Part shown: in pieces, positions 1 to 4,792 of the stretch | Position numbering within the stretch: the stretch's first letter is position 1 | Layout: each line of letters starts with the position of its first letter | DNA from: Methanoregula sp. | GTDB lineage: Archaea; Halobacteriota; Methanomicrobia; Methanomicrobiales; Methanospirillaceae | Assembly (NCBI GenBank): GCA_028705545.1 | Contig: JAQWDG010000098.1 | Span: 1-7,000, forward strand | DNA length: 7,000 nucleotides | Direction of reading: 5' to 3' | The notes under the pieces: generated by a model | What the model saw: only the letters and a program-made list of their open reading frames with translations | What the model was told of the DNA's origin: nothing | Databases searched by the model: none | Program-made: the position numbers and the translations under genes

Positions 1-389
1 CCGAACGAGGAGACCGTGGTATCCGTGGGGCTCGCCCGCCCTTTCTGCACCTTCTTTTCGATCTCGAATGCCATGTTTGCCACGTCTTCCCGGGTTTTCC
101 CGAGCGCAAACTCGTCGTTGATGGCCGAGAGCGTTGCAACGGTCACCGCGGCGGACGACCCGAGTCCCGATGAGCTGGGGATCTGCGAGTTGATGTACAC
201 GCTCCCCATCACCCCCATCGCTTCAAAGCAGCTGTCGATGTAGGGAGACTTTGCCCGCTGGGGGCGCCGGGACTTCCGGACGGTCACAAAGACCCGGGGC
301 TTGATGGCAAGGGCTATCCCGGGCTTCCCGTATACCACTGCATGCTCGCCGAACAAAAACACCTTGCCCGGCGCACTCCACGTTGCCAA
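1..389 (-). CDS. mvk: Mevalonate kinase (GHMP family), 3' end outside window
   Basis: Phosphorylates mevalonate with ATP in the cytoplasm, an early step of the archaeal mevalonate route to isoprenoid membrane lipids. About 130 N-terminal residues are visible; the rest lies beyond position 1. Residues 5-21 read SAPGKVFLFGEHAVVYG, the family's N-terminal signature, with K9 matching the conserved Lys of the PGK motif. Residues 71-81 (PSSSGLGSSAA) are the glycine/serine-rich GHMP phosphate-binding loop. D123 in ASPTDTTVSS probably aligns with the catalytic aspartate. The start is inferred to be TTG at 389-387: it gives the family's usual beginning MATWSAPGK, no in-frame ATG lies before the signature, and a GGTGAT Shine-Dalgarno sequence lies 5 bases upstream. 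The start is one base after the MEMO stop codon, so translation is probably coupled. The family call is very secure; the TTG start is strong inference. Confidence 0.95.
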   Translation of the reverse strand, partial: MATWSAPGKVFLFGEHAVVYGKPGIALAIKPRVFVTVRKSRRPQRAKSPYIDSCFEAMGVMGSVYINSQIPSSSGLGSSAAVTVATLSAINDEFALGKTREDVANMAFEIEKKVQKGRASPTDTTVSSF

Positions 390-390
390 C

Positions 391-1182
391 CTACATCACC
401 GCAATGGCTGCATACCCTACGACCGCATCCCGGTCGCCGCTTGCATCGCCGCTCGTGCCGTACCGGATAAGTTCGCCCTTCTCCGCCCCCATGTGCAGGC
501 AGGCGGTGATCATGGCGCTGATCGGGCCGTACCCGCAAACGGTCAGGCGTTTTTCCCGGATCCGCCGGTAGAATTCCGGCACATCGAGGTTCTCCACCGC
601 CTGGATCGCATACAGGTCGCCGTCACGGGCAACCGCCTCCGGCACATAGTGCGAGAAATCGCTCGACGCAACGATCCGGATATCCCGTTTTGTCATCCGG
701 TGCGCCGCCACGATCTTCCCGGCCACGGCCATGGCATGGGCAGGGTCCTGCTCACCCATCATAACGGGGGCGATCTTCGCTTTGGGGAACCGGTACCGGA
801 TGAACGGCAGCTGCACTTCGATCGAGTGCTCGGTTATCTGGGCCATCTCGTCGACCGGGATATCCAGTTCCGTTACAAACTCCTCATCGGTTTCGACCGG
901 CCCAAGCGGCGTATCCCACGAGATTGCCGAGGCACAGGTGAGGTACCCGTTATGGGACGGGCCGATCACGACAAAGGTGCCGGAAAAATCGGGGGAGATG
1001 GTAGAGAAAGCTTGGGCTGCAATCTGCCCGGAATAGACATACCCGGCATGCGGGCAGACTATTCCCTTCGTGGCATTTTTCGCCGGCCCGGTCCCGTTAA
1101 AGAAACCGCCGAGGAGATGTCCGAGACGGGCAGGATCCTTGGGATAGAACATCCCCGCCACGGCGCACGGACGCGACATCAT
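391..1182 (-). CDS. MEMO1 family protein (AmmeMemoRadiSam system protein B type)
   Basis: A 263-residue protein of the MEMO family, related in fold to extradiol-type, metal-binding dioxygenases. The biochemical role in archaea is not established. Visible hallmarks, in order, are PHAGYVYSG (H45), GPSHNG (H77), EHSIEVQLPF (H119), ASSDFSHY (H178) and VCGYGP (C216). H45, H77, H178 and C216 correspond to the metal-site His/Cys residues described for human MEMO1. The length is close to the usual family size and the N-terminal RPCAVAGMFYP is typical, so the protein looks intact. Two ATG codons stand in tandem. The first is preferred because GAGGG at 1191-1195 lies 8 bases upstream of it. The gene follows rpsB after 63 bases and ends one base before mevalonate kinase, an association that suggests, without proving, a link to isoprenoid metabolism. 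The AMMECR1 and radical-SAM partners are not in the window. Confidence 0.93.
   Translation of the reverse strand: MMSRPCAVAGMFYPKDPARLGHLLGGFFNGTGPAKNATKGIVCPHAGYVYSGQIAAQAFSTISPDFSGTFVVIGPSHNGYLTCASAISWDTPLGPVETDEEFVTELDIPVDEMAQITEHSIEVQLPFIRYRFPKAKIAPVMMGEQDPAHAMAVAGKIVAAHRMTKRDIRIVASSDFSHYVPEAVARDGDLYAIQAVENLDVPEFYRRIREKRLTVCGYGPISAMITACLHMGAEKGELIRYGTSGDASGDRDAVVGYAAIAVM
395..400 (-). promoter_or_regulatory. Shine-Dalgarno site of mevalonate kinase
   Basis: On the minus strand the bases read GGTGAT, a perfect complement to part of the archaeal 16S rRNA 3' tail. They lie 5 bases before the TTG proposed as the mevalonate kinase start. The site falls inside the last codons of the MEMO gene, which supports the TTG start and coupled translation. 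Confidence 0.7.
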
Positions 1183-1206
1183 CGGATCAACCCTCTGGTC
1201 GTCCAG

Positions 1207-1214
1207 ATATTATA
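1207..1214 (-). promoter_or_regulatory. Possible archaeal TATA box upstream of the MEMO gene
   Basis: The minus strand reads TATAATAT here, AT-rich within GC-rich surroundings and resembling an archaeal TATA box. It ends 24 bases before the MEMO start codon, so transcription from it would begin at or very near the ATG. That would make the message leaderless and fits poorly with the Shine-Dalgarno-like GAGGG in the same gap. I see no clear purine-rich BRE just upstream (GTTACC precedes it). It is a candidate internal promoter only. Confidence 0.3.
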
Positions 1215-1220
1215 GGTAAC

Positions 1221-1242
1221 GATCACCCTCAAAAAGGGGATC
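1221..1242 (-). terminator. Small hairpin just after the rpsB stop codon
   Basis: An imperfect inverted repeat begins 3 bases after the rpsB stop codon. The two arms are GATC-CCCT and AGGG-GATC, paired over 8 base pairs with one bulged base (position 1225) around a 5-base TTTTG loop. It could be a transcript 3'-end or processing structure separating the ribosomal part from the MEMO/mevalonate kinase part. No long U-tract follows, and archaeal termination relies mainly on oligo-U, so a terminator role is uncertain. Confidence 0.35.
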
Positions 1243-1245
1243 GCT

Positions 1246-1857
1246 TCAGATCTCGGTTTCGAAATCTTCCTGGGTGAGCGCTGTCGAGATCCCGCGGATC
1301 TTGAGCATCTCTTTTGTGAGCAGGAAGTAGATCATCGAGAGCGCCTTGCGGCCCTTGTTGTTGGTCGGGATCACGAGGTCCACGAACTTGGTCATGTTGT
1401 TCGTGTCGCAGAGCGCGACGACCGGGATGCCGCACTGGACTGCCTCGTTAATAACCTGGGCATCGCCGATCGGGTCGGTGACGACAACAACCTTGGGCTC
1501 GATATAGTTTTCAAGGACCGGGTTCGTGAGAAGGCCCGGGATGAACCGGCCGGTTGCCGACATCGCGCCGATGGTGTCGGCGAACTTCTGTGCCGGGTAC
1601 TGGCCGTATTGCCGGGAGGTGACGACAAGGATGTCGGGCGCCTCGTACTGGCTTAAGAACTTGGCTACCGTCTTGATCCGGGAATCGGTCTCGCGGATAT
1701 CGAGAATATAGAGACCATCGCCGCGGACGCGGTAGATAAATTTCTTCATGTCCTCGCTTTTCTGCTGGGTACCGATGTGGACACCGGCTGCCAGGTACTC
1801 CTCGACGGGGATGAGCGGTTCCTTTAATTCAATTTCCATCTCGTTTGCTTGGGTCAT
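1246..1857 (-). CDS. rpsB: Small ribosomal subunit protein uS2, archaeal type
   Basis: A structural protein of the 30S subunit, located near the back of the neck and added late in assembly. The 203-residue product shows archaeal/eukaryotic uS2 signatures: AAGVHIGTQ (23-31), ILDIRETDSR (51-60), GRFIPGLLTNP (103-113), VVVTDP (124-129), ALCDTNN (148-154) and VIPTNNKGRKAL (162-173). It lacks the extra coiled-coil domain of bacterial S2. The ATG start overlaps the enolase stop by 4 bases (ATGA), with GAGG at 1865-1868, 7 bases upstream. The frame stays open far into the enolase region, but that extension reads the enolase gene out of frame and has no uS2 similarity, so this start is firm. Placement directly after enolase is a conserved archaeal arrangement. 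Confidence 0.97.
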   Translation of the reverse strand: MTQANEMEIELKEPLIPVEEYLAAGVHIGTQQKSEDMKKFIYRVRGDGLYILDIRETDSRIKTVAKFLSQYEAPDILVVTSRQYGQYPAQKFADTIGAMSATGRFIPGLLTNPVLENYIEPKVVVVTDPIGDAQVINEAVQCGIPVVALCDTNNMTKFVDLVIPTNNKGRKALSMIYFLLTKEMLKIRGISTALTQEDFETEI

Positions 1858-3041
1858 AGTTGTTCCTCTATGCGGATGAGTTCGTTGAGTTTTGCAATGC
1901 GCTCGCCGCCGACGACCCCGCATTTCAGGAAAACGCAGGAGAACGCCGTAGCAAGATGCGCAATCGTGGTATCCGTGGTTTCTCCGGACCGGTGACTCAT
2001 CACCGTGTCCAGACCATGGGTGTGGGCGAGGCGGACGGCCTCGAAGGTGTCGGTTAACGTGCCGACCTGGTTGGGCTTGATGAGGACGCAGTTTGCAGAA
2101 CCCCGCTCGATGCCTTTCTCGATGCGGTCGACCTGGGTAACAAAGAGGTCGTCCCCGCAGAGCAGGCAGCGGTCGCCGATCTGGCTGTTGAGTTCCGCAA
2201 ACCCGTCGAAATCGTCCTCGTGGAGTGGATCTTCGACATAGACGAGGTGATATTTGTCGACCAGTTCCGCGATGTATGCGATCTGGTCTTCGGTCGAGCG
2301 GACACGGTCGCGGTACTTGTAACCCTCGCCGTTCCACATCTGGCTCGATGCAACATCGATCCCCATATCGACCTGAACGTTCATCTCGTCGGCCACGCGT
2401 CCGGTTGCCTCGGCAATGAGCTCAAATGCGAGGGCATCGTCGATCTGCGGTGCCCAGGCACCCTCATCACCCTTGCCGGCGGCAATCCCTTTCTTTTTTA
2501 AGATATCCTTGACGTTTTTGTGGACGGCGGCATTGGCAAAGACTGCCTCCTCTGCATCCACCGCGCCGCCCGGAACCACCAGGAACTCCTGGATCTCGGT
2601 AGCGTTCGTGGCATGCGCCCCGCCACCAATCACGTTCCCGAGCGGGAGCGGCATTTCATTGACAAATGCCCCGCCAAGGTACCGGAAGAGCGGCAGGCCG
2701 AGCGCCGAAGCCGCAGCCTTTGCATTTGCAAGGGAGAGTGCGACAGCGATGTTTGCCCCGATCACGGAGAAGTTCTCCGTTCCGTCGATGTCGCGGAGCT
2801 GTGCGTCGAAGCACTCCTGGTCGGCCGCGTCCATCCCGATAAGCGCCGGGACGAGGTTTTCGACCGCGTGGTCGATGGCCTCTTTGGGCGGCACGACCTT
2901 GGCTTCCGCCGCACCGGTGCTGGCACCGCTCGGCGCTGCCGCGCGCCCGTGGCCGCTTATCGTGTAGACATCGGCCTCGACGGTCGGGTTCCCCCGGCTG
3001 TCGAGGATCGTCCGCAGCTCGATTGTCTCAATGGTCGTCAT
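1854..3041 (-). CDS. eno: Enolase (phosphopyruvate hydratase)
   Basis: Interconverts 2-phosphoglycerate and phosphoenolpyruvate in glycolysis/gluconeogenesis; in a methanogen it probably serves mostly biosynthesis. The 395-residue protein carries DSRGNPTVE (14-22), the PSGASTG loop (37-43), GGAHATN (H143), QEF (E152) and GDEG (E193). Expected Mg ligands are D229 in GIDVASS, E270 in VEDP and D297 in GDDL. The expected catalytic lysines are K322 in LIKPNQVGT and K373; SHRSGETTDT (349-358) follows the first. The C-terminal part reads KCGVVGGER before AKLNELIRIEE, instead of the bacterial KTGxxxRSER. I associate the GGER form with haloarchaeal-type enolases. The start is ambiguous: ATG at 3041 gives the usual MTTIE beginning, whereas a GTG at 3050 would add 3 residues. 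AAGGA at 3054-3058 lies 12 bases before ATG but only 3 before GTG, so I chose ATG. The end overlaps rpsB by 4 bases. Confidence 0.96.
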   Translation of the reverse strand: MTTIETIELRTILDSRGNPTVEADVYTISGHGRAAAPSGASTGAAEAKVVPPKEAIDHAVENLVPALIGMDAADQECFDAQLRDIDGTENFSVIGANIAVALSLANAKAAASALGLPLFRYLGGAFVNEMPLPLGNVIGGGAHATNATEIQEFLVVPGGAVDAEEAVFANAAVHKNVKDILKKKGIAAGKGDEGAWAPQIDDALAFELIAEATGRVADEMNVQVDMGIDVASSQMWNGEGYKYRDRVRSTEDQIAYIAELVDKYHLVYVEDPLHEDDFDGFAELNSQIGDRCLLCGDDLFVTQVDRIEKGIERGSANCVLIKPNQVGTLTDTFEAVRLAHTHGLDTVMSHRSGETTDTTIAHLATAFSCVFLKCGVVGGERIAKLNELIRIEEQL

Positions 3042-3056
3042 GGTGGCCACACGTCC

Positions 3057-3230
3057 TTATCTTCTCTTTACGGTAATGGGGATGACGTTTGCGTTGAACT
3101 CCTCGATGGCGATCTCCAAAGGATCGATCCGGGAAGTCGTGGTAAGTATCGGTGCACCCATTGATATCTGCAGAGCACGTGCTCCAATAATCCTCGCCCG
3201 TTCATACCGGGTGTAAACTTGCGTCTGCAT
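3057..3230 (-). CDS. rpoK: DNA-directed RNA polymerase subunit K (Rpb6/omega homolog)
   Basis: A 57-residue protein, so short that length filters easily miss it. It is the archaeal counterpart of eukaryotic Rpb6 and bacterial omega, which brace the largest polymerase subunit and aid assembly. The sequence opens MQTQVYTRYERARIIGARA and continues ALQISMGAP, TTSRIDPLEIAIEEF (31-45) and VIPITVKRR. The features typical of RpoK/Rpb6 are TxYExARIIGARALQIxxGAP and the downstream DPxxIAxEE motif. The ATG start is supported by GAGG at 3238-3241, 7 bases upstream. The gene sits 51 bases after the proline tRNA and ends 15 bases before the enolase ATG, so it is probably co-transcribed with eno and rpsB. 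Size and start fit the family exactly. Confidence 0.96.
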   Translation of the reverse strand: MQTQVYTRYERARIIGARALQISMGAPILTTTSRIDPLEIAIEEFNANVIPITVKRR

Positions 3231-3281
3231 TCCTTGTCCTCAAAAATTGTTCGCGTCTGCGATGTAGTACATTTGGTAAAA

Positions 3282-3356
3282 TGGGGTCGCTGAGATTCGA
3301 ACTCAGGTCACTGCGTCCCGAACGCAATAGGATAGTCCAGGCTACCCCACGACCCC
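3282..3356 (-). tRNA. tRNA-Pro (anticodon CGG)
   Basis: The minus strand folds into a complete cloverleaf of 75 bases including the discriminator A at 3282. The 7-bp acceptor stem GGGGTCG/CGACCCC pairs 3350-3356 with 3283-3289. The T arm is CTGAG-TTCGAAT-CTCAG (3306-3290). The anticodon arm pairs 3323-3327 with 3311-3315 around the loop TTCGGGA, giving anticodon CGG at 3320-3318, followed by G37 as expected for proline tRNAs. The D arm keeps A14, G15, G18G19 and A21; its stem has only two Watson-Crick pairs plus a G-U. CCA is not encoded and no intron is seen. The gene lies 9 bases after rpoN and 51 before rpoK, on the same strand, so the tRNA is probably cut out of the polycistronic transcript by RNase P and a 3' nuclease. 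Confidence 0.96.
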
Positions 3357-3365
3357 TCGGTCATA

Positions 3366-3554
3366 TTACTGGTACGGGTTGAGCTCATCAATGATCTCTT
3401 TGTGAGTGAGAAGCATTCGTCGGCAGCAGTATCGGGTGATACCGAGATCGTCGAGGATCTTTTTAGGATCCTCGCCTTTCTCCCGCCGAGCCTTATACTC
3501 TTCCCACGCGATGGAAATGGGTTTTCCACAGGTGAAACATCGTACGGGTATCAA
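3366..3554 (-). CDS. rpoN: DNA-directed RNA polymerase subunit N (Rpb10 homolog)
   Basis: A 62-residue zinc-bundle subunit that binds the D/L platform during polymerase assembly. The protein reads MIPVRCFTCGKPIS, then the helical EEYKARREKGEDPKKILDDL, then RYCCRRMLLTH. C6, C9, C43 and C44 form the invariant CX2C...CC zinc site, and the C-terminal LLTHKEIIDELNPY is standard. The start is inferred to be TTG at 3554-3552: it gives the universal MIPVRCFTCG beginning and the usual length. A GAGGT Shine-Dalgarno (3563-3567) stands 8 bases upstream. The nearest in-frame ATG would lie inside the uS9 gene and add 22 unrelated residues, so an 84-residue call would be wrong. The gene follows uS9 after 28 bases and precedes the proline tRNA by 9. 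Confidence 0.96.
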   Translation of the reverse strand: MIPVRCFTCGKPISIAWEEYKARREKGEDPKKILDDLGITRYCCRRMLLTHKEIIDELNPYQ

Positions 3555-3562
3555 GATTGTCG

Positions 3563-3567
3563 ACCTC
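3563..3567 (-). promoter_or_regulatory. Shine-Dalgarno site of rpoN that decides its TTG start
   Basis: The minus strand reads GAGGT, embedded in GAGAGGTCGAC, with an 8-base spacer to the TTG at 3554. It lies in the 28-base gap after the uS9 stop codon, so it cannot serve an upstream start inside uS9. This supports the non-ATG start of rpoN. Confidence 0.7.
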
Positions 3568-3582
3568 TCATATATTGTTTGT

Positions 3583-3984
3583 TTAACGATAAGACTTTTG
3601 GAACTTCTTGCGTGCGCCACGGCCGTGAGGCTTCTTGGTTTCTTTCTGGCGCGAGTCGTTCACGAGGAGCGTCCTGTCGTATGCCAGGTATGCGTCCTTG
3701 ATCGCGGGATCGTTTGTCCATTCCATGATGCCGCGGGCGAGCGCGGTACGGACCGCCTCTGCCTGCCCCATGACCCCTCCGCCGGAGACGTCGATGATCA
3801 CATCGATTTCGTTTGCCGCATTCGGGACAAGGAGGAGCGGCTCGGCGATCTTCATCCGGGTGGTCTCGCTGCCGTATTTTTCGAGCGGCACGGAGTTGAC
3901 CCGGATCATGCCTTTGCCGGCCTTCACGGTCGCCCGTGCGATTGCCGTCTTGCGTTTTCCGCTGGTGTTAATGATCTTTGCCAT
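3583..3984 (-). CDS. rpsI: Small ribosomal subunit protein uS9, archaeal type
   Basis: A 133-residue protein of the 30S head. Its C-terminal tail reaches the P-site tRNA. The visible signatures are TSGKRKTAIARATV (7-20), the conserved N-terminal motif; DVSGGGVMGQAEAVRTALARGI (65-86), the core motif, where GGG/GQ and A-R positions are family-typical; and the basic ending ARKKFQKSYR with the invariant terminal Arg. Start and length agree with archaeal uS9. ATG at 3984 follows the uL13 stop by 12 bases, with a GGCGGT Shine-Dalgarno-like sequence (3991-3996) 6 bases upstream. The uL13-uS9 pair is conserved in all domains of life. Confidence 0.97.
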   Translation of the reverse strand: MAKIINTSGKRKTAIARATVKAGKGMIRVNSVPLEKYGSETTRMKIAEPLLLVPNAANEIDVIIDVSGGGVMGQAEAVRTALARGIMEWTNDPAIKDAYLAYDRTLLVNDSRQKETKKPHGRGARKKFQKSYR

Positions 3985-3996
3985 GAGTAGACCGCC

Positions 3997-4419
3997 TTAG
4001 AACTTGGCTCCGAGGGCCGTGCTGACCGCCGCAAGCGTTACGAACTGCGGGTTGTTGAGCCGGTCCATGTGGACTTCTTCGGGGACTTCCATCTTCGCGT
4101 CTGCGAACTCTGCCGGGACACCGACATAGCACTTGATGTGCCTGAACGCCTCGGCGCCGCGGGGGCGCTTGTAGGGGAGCATGCCGCGGATCGTGCGCTT
4201 GATGATGTGGTCGGGCCTGCGGGGGAAGTATGGACCCCAGTCGGTCGACCCGCGCTCGCGCTTGTGGTAGTAATTGCCGAGCACGCGGGCGCGGCTGCCG
4301 GAGATGATGACCTTCTCGGCATTCACGATCGCGATCTCTTCACCGGCAAGGGCGCGCCGGGCTGCAATGCTTGCCAGCCGTCCGAGGATAAGGCCGTCGC
4401 CATTGATTACGGTAACCAT
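3997..4419 (-). CDS. rplM: Large ribosomal subunit protein uL13, archaeal type
   Basis: A 140-residue protein of the 50S subunit that binds 23S rRNA early in assembly. It shows the archaeal/eukaryotic pattern: INGDGLILGRLASIAA (5-20), VNAEKVIISGSRA (32-44), the loop GPYFPRRPDHIIKRTIRGMLPYK (62-84), RGAEAF (87-92) and IKCYVGVP (95-102). The bacterial DAxGxxLGRLAT start is replaced by the archaeal ING form. ATG at 4419 lies 7 bases after the eL18 stop. A GAGGTG Shine-Dalgarno (4428-4433) overlaps that stop, implying coupled translation. Length and start match the family. Confidence 0.97.
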   Translation of the reverse strand: MVTVINGDGLILGRLASIAARRALAGEEIAIVNAEKVIISGSRARVLGNYYHKRERGSTDWGPYFPRRPDHIIKRTIRGMLPYKRPRGAEAFRHIKCYVGVPAEFADAKMEVPEEVHMDRLNNPQFVTLAAVSTALGAKF

Positions 4420-4426
4420 GTTTTGT

Positions 4427-4792
4427 TCACCTCAGGATCCGGACACCGCTGCCCTTGGGGTTGTCCTTTAAGAGCTGCTCGATGGTCATGCACTGCCCTT
4501 TTGCTTCCGCGATCTTGCTCGTCGCCGATGCAGAAAAGTTCAGCGCCGCAACTTTCACGGACTGCTCCAGCATGCCGCTGCCCAGCACCTTGCCCGGGAC
4601 GATGATGGTCTCGCCTTTCTGGGCGTAGCGGTTGATCTTGGACAGGTTGACCTCGGCGTAGTTCCGGTTCGGGGTCTCCAGCCTGCCTGCAATTTCGCGC
4701 CAGATCTTTGCCTCATTCTCGCGTGACTTGTTCTTTAACAGAGAGATGAGGTTGGTAAGACGGGGGTTCGTCTTCTCCACTTGTCGTGTCAT
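4427..4792 (-). CDS. rpl18e: Large ribosomal subunit protein eL18 (L18e)
   Basis: A 121-residue 50S protein found in archaea and eukaryotes but not bacteria; it shares its fold with uL15. Visible hallmarks are KTNPRLTNLISLLK (7-20), WREIAGRLETPNRNYAEVNL (31-50), the motif GETIIVPGKVLGSG (60-73) and the C-terminal SGVRIL. The ATG at 4792 overlaps the rpoD stop as ATGA. It is preceded by a very strong GGGGAGG Shine-Dalgarno (4800-4806) placed inside the last rpoD codons. The frame is open upstream, but that extension reads rpoD out of frame and is discarded. The order rpoD, eL18, uL13, uS9 is classical for archaea. Confidence 0.97.
   Translation of the reverse strand: MTRQVEKTNPRLTNLISLLKNKSRENEAKIWREIAGRLETPNRNYAEVNLSKINRYAQKGETIIVPGKVLGSGMLEQSVKVAALNFSASATSKIAEAKGQCMTIEQLLKDNPKGSGVRILR

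Noticed and set aside
301..1215. A 304-codon open frame on the plus strand
   Set aside because: It lies exactly opposite the MEMO gene and the start of mevalonate kinase, both of which have clear family motifs. The translation is rich in Arg, His, Pro and Gly with no recognisable domain, as expected of an antisense frame in GC-rich DNA.
1858..2337. Upstream extension of the rpsB frame to 363 codons
   Set aside because: The added 160 residues read the enolase gene out of frame, are Arg/Pro-rich and show no uS2 similarity. The ATG at 1857 has a good ribosome binding site and the family N-terminus.
2416..3164. Overlapping open frames of 183 and 214 codons on the plus strand
   Set aside because: They are antisense to enolase and rpoK, have compositions expected of shadow frames and contain no domain motifs.
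3221..3260. Direct repeat of GCGTCTGC at 3221-3228 and 3253-3260
   Set aside because: An 8-base repeat over 40 bases can arise by chance. One copy codes for the RpoK N-terminus and there is no target-site or operator context.
3239..3271. Ten-codon frame (MYYIADANNF) between the tRNA and rpoK
   Set aside because: It is too short to support as a gene, has no ribosome binding site, and its stop overlaps the rpoK Shine-Dalgarno region. A leader peptide cannot be excluded, but nothing positive supports it.
3555..3620. 84-residue version of RpoN starting at an ATG within uS9
   Set aside because: The 22 extra residues overlap uS9 and do not occur in the family. The TTG at 3554 gives the exact standard length and beginning.
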